The notes below the pieces were generated by a model. It was not told where the DNA came from, searched no databases, and worked only from the letters and a program-made list of their open reading frames with translations. This document shows, piece after piece, positions 1 to 5,710 of a stretch of 6,521 nucleotides of DNA. How positions within the stretch are numbered: the stretch's first letter is position 1; the number at the start of each line of letters is the position of its first letter. The stretch is taken from NCBI GenBank assembly GCA_003219345.1, contig QHOP01000327.1, forward strand, positions 1-6,521, written 5' to 3'. This stretch comes from Verrucomicrobiota bacterium. Its GTDB lineage: Bacteria; Verrucomicrobiota; Verrucomicrobiia; Limisphaerales; AV2. A program made the translations under genes and the position numbers.

Positions 1-715
1 GAATGCCGTGGCCATCGTTCCAGCGCGGGGCGGCTCGAAGCGGATTCCGCGAAAGAATCTGGCCGTCGCGGGCGGGCGCTCGTTGCTGGGCTGGGCGGTG
101 CATGCAGCCAAAACCGCGCGCCAGGTGGGAAAGGTGATTGTCTCCACGGATGACGACGAGATCGCCCAAGCCGCACGGGTCCTGGGCGTGGAAATTCCGT
201 GGCTGCGGCCGGCCGAATTGTCGCAAGACAACACGACAACACTGGACGTGGTGATCCACGCGCTCACATGGGCCGTGCAGAACGTGAAGCCGACGCCCGA
301 ATTCGGCGTGCTGCTCGAACCCACCGCCCCCTTGCGCACGCCCCAGCATGTGGACGAAGCACTGAACATTCTGGCCGGCTCCGACGCCGACAGCGTGGTG
401 TCCGTCTGTGAGCTTTCTCACAGCTTCAACCCCGAGGAAGTGCTGGTGATCGACGATGGCGTGCTGCGCCCCTTTGTGGCCGGCCGAACGATGCAAACGC
501 GCCGTCTGCGCGGCGAGCAGCCGCCTGCTTACATCCTAAGCGGGCTCGTTTACGCCTTCCGCATCCAAGCCGTGCTCGAACAGCGCAACCTATACGGCCG
601 GAAAACCCTCCCACTCGTCACGGCTTGGGAGTATTTCCTCGACGTGGATACACTGGAGGACTTGCGTTGGGCGGATTTCAAAATCAGCCAACTTGCAGCG
701 CCAAGGGGCGGATGA
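1..715 (+). CDS. neuA: CMP-sialic (nonulosonic) acid synthetase, 5' partial
   Basis: Cytidylyltransferase that activates a sialic-type sugar with CTP to give the CMP-sugar donor, acting in the cytoplasm. Counting from the GTG at 8, the nucleotide-binding signature AIVPARGGSKRIPRKN lies at residues 2-17. It is followed by STDDDEIA (46-53), LRPAELSQDNTTTLDVV (67-83), LLEPTAPLRTPQHVDEA (102-118) and the late acidic DVDTLEDL (212-219), whose aspartates are expected metal ligands. This is the full family order and about the usual length. The GTG at 8 is probably not the true start: the frame is open to the window edge (Asn-Ala precede it) and family members normally have a few residues before the AIIPARGGS motif. 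The gene ends in TGA at 713-715. The sugar could be Neu5Ac, legionaminic acid or a relative; the intact neuB downstream supports a nonulosonic acid. The family call is firm and the substrate is inferred. Confidence 0.93.
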   Translation, partial: NAVAIVPARGGSKRIPRKNLAVAGGRSLLGWAVHAAKTARQVGKVIVSTDDDEIAQAARVLGVEIPWLRPAELSQDNTTTLDVVIHALTWAVQNVKPTPEFGVLLEPTAPLRTPQHVDEALNILAGSDADSVVSVCELSHSFNPEEVLVIDDGVLRPFVAGRTMQTRRLRGEQPPAYILSGLVYAFRIQAVLEQRNLYGRKTLPLVTAWEYFLDVDTLEDLRWADFKISQLAAPRGG

Positions 716-763
716 ACGGCAAGACAGGATACATGAATTACATGGTGACATCAGTCCAATACC

Positions 764-769
764 GAAGGA
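764..769 (+). promoter_or_regulatory. Ribosome binding site of the oxygenase gene
   Basis: GAAGGA lies seven bases before the ATG at 777. It sets the oxygenase start at 777 rather than at the in-frame TTG at 693, which would put 28 unlikely residues before MITQFLPHG and overlap the end of neuA. Confidence 0.6.
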
Positions 770-776
770 ACCAGAA

Positions 777-1703
777 ATGATAACTCAATTCCTGCCCCAC
801 GGAGTGAAACAAGCCGCGCGCACATTTCGCGATTCGCCATTTAAGTGGCGCTACATCGACAACCTCTCGCCGCTAATCAAATACAGCGTCAAGCCGAAGG
901 CACTCAGCGGCGAAGCCAGGCGCGTGCTCACGGACCTGAATCGCGACGGCATTGCGATCACAACCGCCAGAAAGCTGCTCAGCGACTTCACCTACTATCA
1001 GGAGTTGAAGACAGAGGTGGAACGGATTGAGCAGAAGCTCGCTCAGGAGCTCGACCAGGCGCGGAAGAATGCCGAAGGGGTCGCTGAGCACAAGACGTTT
1101 ATCTTTAACCTGCTCGGTGACCGGCCCACGCTCGATCCGCAAGACGTCATGGTCCGATTCGCCTTGCAAAGGGAACTATTGCAATTGGCCAATGCCTACT
1201 TCGGCATGTTAACGCATTTCCGGTTTTACAACGTTTGGCACACGTTCGCCACGCAGGCGCCGGCGCGGTGCTCACAGCTCTGGCATCGCGATCCCGAGGA
1301 CCACCTGATCCTGAAAGTCTTCGTGTATCTGAGCGACGTGGACGAGGGCGCTGGGCCGTTCACTTACGCCCCCGGCACACACCTGAAAGGTCGAATCCAC
1401 AAAGAACCGGAGTACTTTCGCGAAACCAATCACAGAGCCAAACGCAGCGAAGACGAACAAATGGCCGCCGTCGTGCCGCCAGAGCGATGGATCAAGGGGC
1501 TCGGCGATGCCGGCACAATCATCTTCGCCGATACACGCGGCTACCATAAAGGCGGCTTGGCGCGGACGCATGATCGGATCATGTATAACTGCATGTTTAC
1601 CTCGCCGGCCTCCAAGACCAAGGAATTGTTCGCGCGACCTGCCACTCTCAGCGCAACCATTCTCACGCGCGAACAGGCGTTCGCGCTGGGACTTGGGATT
1701 TGA
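777..1703 (+). CDS. PhyH-type Fe(II)/2-oxoglutarate oxygenase
   Basis: A 308-residue protein of the phytanoyl-CoA dioxygenase (PhyH) family: cytosolic non-haem iron enzymes that hydroxylate a small substrate while converting 2-oxoglutarate to succinate and CO2. The iron-binding facial triad is visible as WHRD (His170, Asp172) and the distal TRGYHKGG (His257). Arg263 or Arg267, in LARTHDR just after it, fits the 2-oxoglutarate carboxylate anchor. The stretch from FVYLSDVDEGAGPF to YAPGTH is the typical jelly-roll strand pair between them. Residues ~80-105 are charged and helical, possibly coiled. The start is the ATG at 777, backed by GAAGGA seven bases upstream. It follows neuA by 61 bases on the same strand, so it is probably co-transcribed. 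Its position suggests it hydroxylates the nonulosonic acid, another glycan sugar or a linked acyl group, but this is inference from context. The family is clear and the substrate is unknown. Confidence 0.85.
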   Translation: MITQFLPHGVKQAARTFRDSPFKWRYIDNLSPLIKYSVKPKALSGEARRVLTDLNRDGIAITTARKLLSDFTYYQELKTEVERIEQKLAQELDQARKNAEGVAEHKTFIFNLLGDRPTLDPQDVMVRFALQRELLQLANAYFGMLTHFRFYNVWHTFATQAPARCSQLWHRDPEDHLILKVFVYLSDVDEGAGPFTYAPGTHLKGRIHKEPEYFRETNHRAKRSEDEQMAAVVPPERWIKGLGDAGTIIFADTRGYHKGGLARTHDRIMYNCMFTSPASKTKELFARPATLSATILTREQAFALGLGI

Positions 1704-1772
1704 CGTGCTACCCCGATGCAAGCGGGCAGCCCACTACGGCGCCCAATATCTTGCCCAAACGATTGATCGCAT

Positions 1773-2723
1773 ATGAGCCTACCCATCGAACTCCAGAGTG
1801 AAGCCGCTGCCTTCGACGTGCGGATACGTGAGCGCGCGAGCCACGGGCACATCCCCGATTTGCGGCGCACGCAGCCCTGCGACTGGTTCTACAACAATCC
1901 CTGGCGTCGGCCCACCTTTGTGGACATGGTCTTTGGCGAGTATTTCCGGTTTGCGTTGGCACACCTGGGCCAGCCGGGCGGCACTGTGCTGGAAGTCGGT
2001 TGCGGGGCGGGCCAAATGTCGCTCGAATTGGCCCGCAGCGGTTTCCATGTGACCGGCCTGGACATTTCACACGCCGCGTTGGACGTCGCTGAGCAACTGG
2101 CCGGAGAGAATCCTTACCTCCAAGACTTTGGCAGTGTTCGTTACATACAAGCCGACTTTCAAACTTGGGAGGCTCCGGCCCGTTTCGACGCAATCTGCTT
2201 CTTTCTGACCCTACATCACTTCAGCGACGTAGACATCGTGTTGGATAAAGTCAAAAGTCTGCTCGTGCCCGGCGGGCGGATCGTGGCCATCGAACCTGCC
2301 CGCGACTGGTATGCGCAGTCGGACGGCGCGGTCATTGCGCTGATCCGCATCGTGCTGGCCCTTAGCGGCTCGTGGCACGACCGCAAGCTGGCTGTTCCCC
2401 AGGATGAGGCGTCGCTGCACGCGTATGTGCAAGCGTGTTTACAGGAATACACGGAAGCAAGGGATCGCCACGAAGGACCGCAGTCGCCGCATGACAATTC
2501 CGCATTTGCTCAGCGCATGCTCGACACATTGCGGGCGAATTTCCCCGAACTGGCCTTCCGCAAAGGCAACTCGTTCCTTCATCGCATGGTGGGCGGCGTG
2601 CGCGGCGTAGATGAAGCACGCACTGAACGCACAGCGGCCTTTCTGCGGCTCTTTGACGAGTTTTGTGTCCGTCGCGATATTTTGCATCCCGGCGTCTTTT
2701 ATTTCGCCGGCAGCAAACCCTGA
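1773..2723 (+). CDS. Class I SAM-dependent methyltransferase
   Basis: A 316-residue soluble methyltransferase. The Rossmann-type SAM site is plain: motif I LEVGCGAG (residues 73-80), the acidic ribose-binding loop GLDIS (Asp98), a QAD motif (Asp128), the LTLHHF motif (145-150) and LLVPGGRIVAIEP (163-175) as the post-III strand. The ~140 residues after the core are less typical and probably form the acceptor-binding part. An in-frame TGA at 1764-1766 excludes any earlier start, so the ATG at 1773 is the first possible one; no clear Shine-Dalgarno precedes it. It lies 69 bases after the oxygenase gene on the same strand. In this setting it may O-methylate a glycan sugar, or methylate the position made by the oxygenase; both are inference. 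GC content (37 of 60 at 1921-1980) matches neuA and neuB, so it looks native to the cluster. Confidence 0.85.
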   Translation: MSLPIELQSEAAAFDVRIRERASHGHIPDLRRTQPCDWFYNNPWRRPTFVDMVFGEYFRFALAHLGQPGGTVLEVGCGAGQMSLELARSGFHVTGLDISHAALDVAEQLAGENPYLQDFGSVRYIQADFQTWEAPARFDAICFFLTLHHFSDVDIVLDKVKSLLVPGGRIVAIEPARDWYAQSDGAVIALIRIVLALSGSWHDRKLAVPQDEASLHAYVQACLQEYTEARDRHEGPQSPHDNSAFAQRMLDTLRANFPELAFRKGNSFLHRMVGGVRGVDEARTERTAAFLRLFDEFCVRRDILHPGVFYFAGSKP

Positions 2724-2749
2724 GTCCATAAAACACAACTCACCTTGTC

Positions 2750-2837
2750 ATGACGTAATATCACCGCAGCGGGCCGTAAAGTCGGGCCGGACGCCTCATG
2801 CTTTATCATCGCGGAAGCGTGCGACAATCGCCCCGGG
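2750..2837 (+). pseudogene. Relic of the 5' end of a second neuB gene
   Basis: Read from 2754, this piece gives NITAAGRKVGPDASC followed by FIIAEACDN, which aligns without gaps to TITLHGRPIGGSAPC plus FIIAEACDN at the start of the intact neuB (4603 on). I count 51 of 78 identical bases over 26 codons from 2760, with 25 of 27 matching over the last nine. Many differences fall in third positions, as in diverged coding sequence. The ATG at 2750 corresponds to the neuB start, but its frame meets TAA two codons later (2756-2758), and the neuB-like frame has a TGA at 2751-2753. Similarity stops after about 2837, where neuB continues with its N-terminal helix. It is therefore a broken neuB head, not a working gene. 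The differences show it is not a recent copy of the downstream gene. Confidence 0.75.
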
Positions 2838-3131
2838 CGAGCAGCACGTACTGGGCACCGGGCTCGTCGGCCGAGGCATCGAACTGGGCGCCGACACCGC
2901 TCTCACTTCCTACGTCCTGGCCTGCTGCCACAGGTCGAACACATGTTCGCCCCGGAATACGTGGACGGTATGGTCGAGCACGTTCAACTCAAGGTGATCG
3001 AGTTCTTTCTCGGCGCGGACCGTGTGAAGAAAGTCACACCAGTCGTAGGAGTTTTGATGAAGAGTTGGTACCACAGCAACGATCTCGACAAGAGTATCGC
3101 CGAAACTCGTAGATCGGTGGTGATTGCCTGA
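2838..3131 (+). pseudogene. Frame-broken remnant of an unrecognised coding sequence
   Basis: I do not recognise this gene. Two adjoining stretches look like coding sequence in different frames. About 2833-2925 reads GEQHVLGTGLVGRGIELGAD, then TALTSYVLAC, with third positions almost all G or C. From about 2926 the coding look moves to the next frame, giving LLPQVEHMFAPEYVDGMVEH and continuing to the TGA at 3129-3131. That end includes KVIEFFLGADRVKKV and VGVLMKSWYHSNDLDKS. The first frame becomes arginine- and serine-rich nonsense after 2925, and the second is arginine-rich nonsense before it, so a one-base shift near 2925-2935 is the simplest reading. A real 62-residue ORF from the ATG at 2943 cannot be excluded. 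GC content matches the host cluster rather than the AT-rich gene that follows. It is probably the tail of a gene cut off when this locus was rearranged. Confidence 0.45.
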
Positions 3132-3149
3132 AATGGCTTTCGGTTCAAA

Positions 3150-4388
3150 ATGATCAAAAAAGTACTATTAGTTACATCCGGCCTGATTCCGTACCCGGGC
3201 CTCCAGGGTTCTACACTTGTTACCTGGTCTGTCTTGATGGCTTTTCGTAAAGCCGGATACGATATAGCGGTGTGTATACTGCGTCGGGGAACAGACTTTG
3301 ATCAGGATGATCTGTTGTCAAAACTCGTGGCAGAAGGCATTAATTATCACATTCTAACACCCGATCCTGAACTGGTTTTTCCCACAAACTCACTTGGCGC
3401 CAAGGTCGCCGCGTCATATAGTGAAGTTTATTTTTCCGAAAAGCTGAAAACGCTTGCTGAAAAGTTAAAAATAGATCTGCTATTGCTTTACACGGTCCGT
3501 TCACTTGCCGCTGCGGTTCTGCCTGGTTCATGGCCTTATAGGTTATGCTTCACTGTGGACCTGGATCATCTAGCCCGTATGGCAAGGTTGAATTTCAATC
3601 TACGATATGGAGTAGGCAAGAGACGCTTCTTAAAATATGTACCGGCATGGCTATCCTATCAGAGATTAAGAAGTGACCACCTAATGCTTCTCAAATCCTG
3701 TGATAAGGTGATCAACCACGCCCACAACCACGCCATTTGGCTAAAAGAGAAAGGTGTAAAATCAGTGACTTATCTTCCTCTACCTGTTAGAGACTCGGGG
3801 AAAGATTTCGCAATTAAGAAGCAAAAAGCAAGTCTCGGGAAGCAGATAAATAAACTCAAGATAATAATGGTTGGAAGTCCTGTGGGTATTGCCACTCTCA
3901 GCGGTTTTGCAGGGCTGATAAACAAAATTCTTCCAGCGGCTGACGAAATTATTGGGAATGGCAAGTACGAGGTTCACATTATCGGAAAATTTAGCGGCTT
4001 GCCCGGTACCATGGAGGCCGTTCTGAGAAAGCATTCCAGTGTAATAATCCGCGGATACGTAGATGACCTTGCCGATGAGTTCTTTACTGCAGATGTAGTT
4101 CTGGTCCCTACCCCGTTGCGCCTGGGTTTTCGTACCCGGATAGCGGAAGCTTTCTCGTATGGTTGCTGTGTTGTAGCCCATACGGCTAACCAGGCAGGTA
4201 TGCCTGAGGTAGAAAATGACAGGAATATTTTGTTAGGCGATAATGCATCAGATATAGCAAGGGCATGTTTGCGGGTGAAAAATGAGCCTGAAATACAGTA
4301 CCGAATTGGTGAGGAAGCGAGAAAAACGTTTGAGACCTATTACGATGCAAATGTAGTTTGTGATAAAATGATCCAGGAAATACGGTAG
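3150..4388 (+). CDS. GT4-like glycosyltransferase (GT-B fold), AT-rich
   Basis: A 412-residue retaining-type glycosyltransferase, probably transferring a sugar from an activated donor to a growing glycan at the cytoplasmic face of the membrane. The N-terminal half starts with KKVLLVTSGLIPYPGLQGS (residues 3-21), the strand-loop of a GT-B acceptor domain. The C-terminal half begins at KIIMVGSP (237-244) and carries EVHIIGK (274-280), VIIRGYVDDLADEFFTADVV (298-317) and PLRLGFRTRIAEAFSYG (322-338). Glu333 fits the second glutamate of the GT4 EX7E motif; the first position (325) is Leu, as in subfamilies with an LRLG-type loop. There is no membrane segment or signal peptide. The ATG at 3150 has no obvious Shine-Dalgarno. 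Base use is unlike the neighbours: 20 of 60 G/C at 3421-3480 and 28 of 60 at 3541-3600, with many TTA, ATA and AGA codons. This points to horizontal import. Donor and acceptor cannot be told from sequence. Confidence 0.82.
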   Translation: MIKKVLLVTSGLIPYPGLQGSTLVTWSVLMAFRKAGYDIAVCILRRGTDFDQDDLLSKLVAEGINYHILTPDPELVFPTNSLGAKVAASYSEVYFSEKLKTLAEKLKIDLLLLYTVRSLAAAVLPGSWPYRLCFTVDLDHLARMARLNFNLRYGVGKRRFLKYVPAWLSYQRLRSDHLMLLKSCDKVINHAHNHAIWLKEKGVKSVTYLPLPVRDSGKDFAIKKQKASLGKQINKLKIIMVGSPVGIATLSGFAGLINKILPAADEIIGNGKYEVHIIGKFSGLPGTMEAVLRKHSSVIIRGYVDDLADEFFTADVVLVPTPLRLGFRTRIAEAFSYGCCVVAHTANQAGMPEVENDRNILLGDNASDIARACLRVKNEPEIQYRIGEEARKTFETYYDANVVCDKMIQEIR

Positions 4389-4602
4389 ATTCAGAAAGTG
4401 GCTGAGGTAAACCCTCCAGCGCGTGCCCCCAAGCGATTCACGTGTTTCGCGCTGATGGAGTAAGCAAGACGTCCGGTACTTCGCCTCCCAAGGAGAGGGT
4501 CGACTTCAGGGGGAAGCGGGCATCCTAACCGCGATCACGTGCTTTTCGATGAAGATCACATCGCACCCGCTTCATCTCAGCACCAACGGTAACCTCTTTT
4601 TT
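4389..4602 (+). other. Intergenic gap without a recognisable gene
   Basis: These 214 bases between the glycosyltransferase and neuB return to a GC-rich composition straight after the glycosyltransferase stop. The frame of neuB is open back to a TGA at 4453-4455, with an in-frame ATG at 4549, but the translation (for example ASQGEGRLQGEAGILTAI) matches nothing I know. No U-tract terminator follows the glycosyltransferase. Two imperfect copies of a GCGATTCACGTGTTTCG-like sequence, each with a palindromic CACGTG core, occur at 4433-4449 and 4531-4548. Confidence 0.5.
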
Positions 4603-5634
4603 ATGCGACAAACCATCACCCTCCACGGTCGTCCCATTGGCGGTAGCGCTCCTTGTTTCATCATCGCGGAAGCCTGCGACAATCACCTCGGCAATCTGGA
4701 AACCGCCAAGGAAATGGTTTGCCAGGCCAAAGCCTGTGGCGCCGACGCGATCAAGTTCCAGCACCATTTGCCTGACGAGGAGATGCTGCGGGATGGCGTG
4801 CCCATGTCCGCCAATTTCAATATGCCGCTCTATGAGTTTCTGCAGCGTTACGCGCTGAACCTCGATCAGCATTACGAGCTCAAGCGCTATTGCGAGCAAC
4901 TGGGCGTCATCTATCTTTGCACGCCGTTCAGCCGCAAAGCCGCCGAGGAAATCCACGAGATGGGCGTGTGCGCCTTCAAGATCGGCTCGGGCGAAATGAC
5001 CGACCTGCCCACCTTGAAAGTCATCGCTCGCTTCGGCAAACCCGTCATTCTTTCCACCGGCATGTGCGACTTTCACGAGATCGAAGAAACCGTCAACACG
5101 CTTCGCCCGATTAACGATCAGTTGATCCTGATGAACTGCACGTCCGAATACCCGGCTCGACACGCCGACGTGAATCTCGGCGTCATCCGTGAATTGGAAC
5201 AGCGATTCCATCTCGTCGTGGGGCACTCGGACCACACGCCCGACATCTGGACGTGCGTGGCCGCCGCCGCCTTGGGCGCCAAGCTGCTGGAAAAACACAT
5301 CATTCTCGACCGTCGCCAGCCCGGCCCGGACCAAAGCGTGTCCATCGAGCCGTACGAACTTTCTCAACTCGTCACCGCGGTACGGCGCGTCGAGGAGGCG
5401 CTGGGCAATCGCAAGACCGTGCATGAGCTCGAAAGACCCATCCGCACCTGGGCCCATCGCAGCGTCGTGTCGCTCAAGCCCATTGATCGCGGCACATCCA
5501 TCACGCCGGACATGGTCTGGACCAAACGGCCCGGCACGGGCATTCCGGCCAAACAGCTCGACGAAGTGATCGGCCGCATCGCCAAAGTGGACATTCCGGC
5601 CAATCATCTTGTGCGGTGGGAAGAATTGAAGTGA
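4603..5634 (+). CDS. neuB: Sialic (nonulosonic) acid synthase with SAF domain
   Basis: A 343-residue cytosolic enzyme that condenses phosphoenolpyruvate with an N-acylated hexosamine such as ManNAc to form a nine-carbon sialic-type acid. The TIM-barrel motifs run in order: FIIAEACDNHLGN (residues 19-31), IKFQHH (50-55), FKIGSGE (125-131), ILSTGM (149-154), NCTSEYP (178-184), GHSDHT (207-212) and LLEKH (228-232). His211 and His232 have the 21-residue spacing of the two Mn2+-ligand histidines of meningococcal NeuB. The SAF/antifreeze-like domain follows at ~286-343. Its KRPG arginine (309) probably corresponds to the arginine that reaches into the partner subunit's active site. I chose the ATG at 4603 because family members begin about 15-20 residues before the AE motif and the broken copy at 2750 shows similarity only from there. 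The in-frame ATG at 4549 would add 18 residues, and neither has a good Shine-Dalgarno. Unusual: ACDNH replaces the common IGVNH. Whether it makes Neu5Ac or legionaminic acid is open. Confidence 0.92.
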   Translation: MRQTITLHGRPIGGSAPCFIIAEACDNHLGNLETAKEMVCQAKACGADAIKFQHHLPDEEMLRDGVPMSANFNMPLYEFLQRYALNLDQHYELKRYCEQLGVIYLCTPFSRKAAEEIHEMGVCAFKIGSGEMTDLPTLKVIARFGKPVILSTGMCDFHEIEETVNTLRPINDQLILMNCTSEYPARHADVNLGVIRELEQRFHLVVGHSDHTPDIWTCVAAAALGAKLLEKHIILDRRQPGPDQSVSIEPYELSQLVTAVRRVEEALGNRKTVHELERPIRTWAHRSVVSLKPIDRGTSITPDMVWTKRPGTGIPAKQLDEVIGRIAKVDIPANHLVRWEELK

Positions 5635-5658
5635 CCCCTTCGGTCCAACGCTTTGCCA

Positions 5659-5680
5659 CGGCTCGATTCATGCCGAGCCG
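5659..5680 (+). terminator. Hairpin between neuB and the last methyltransferase
   Basis: CGGCTCG (5659-5665) and CGAGCCG (5674-5680) form a perfect seven-base stem with an eight-base loop, 24 bases after the neuB stop. No T-run follows, so it is not a standard intrinsic terminator. It could be a weak terminator, an RNA-stabilising 3' hairpin or chance. Confidence 0.35.
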
Positions 5681-5710
5681 ACAGTCATTCGACACTCACG
5701 GTGACTAGCC

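Noticed and set aside
8..10. GTG as the true neuA start
   Set aside because: The frame is open to the window edge, and family members carry residues before the AIVPARGGS motif, so the gene most likely begins upstream.
693..776. TTG start adding 28 residues to the oxygenase
   Set aside because: It overlaps neuA, has no suitable ribosome site, and GAAGGA stands at the right distance from the ATG at 777.
1708..2193. Minus-strand frame of 161 codons over the first methyltransferase
   Set aside because: It is arginine- and proline-rich, has no recognisable domain, and lies opposite a gene with intact SAM motifs.
2724..3149. Insertion sequence remnant as an explanation for the debris
   Set aside because: I found no terminal inverted repeats, target duplications or transposase-like residues. 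The debris reads as neuB plus an unknown gene.
3133..3153. Six-codon frame (MAFGSK) overlapping the glycosyltransferase ATG by ATGA
   Set aside because: It is too short to judge and has no ribosome site; it is easily explained by chance, although it resembles the overlap seen at 777.
4525..5607. A 360-codon open frame on the minus strand covering almost all of neuB
   Set aside because: It is the complement of a GC-rich gene with clear motifs. Its translation is histidine-, arginine- and glycine-rich with no known domain, which is typical of an antisense shadow.
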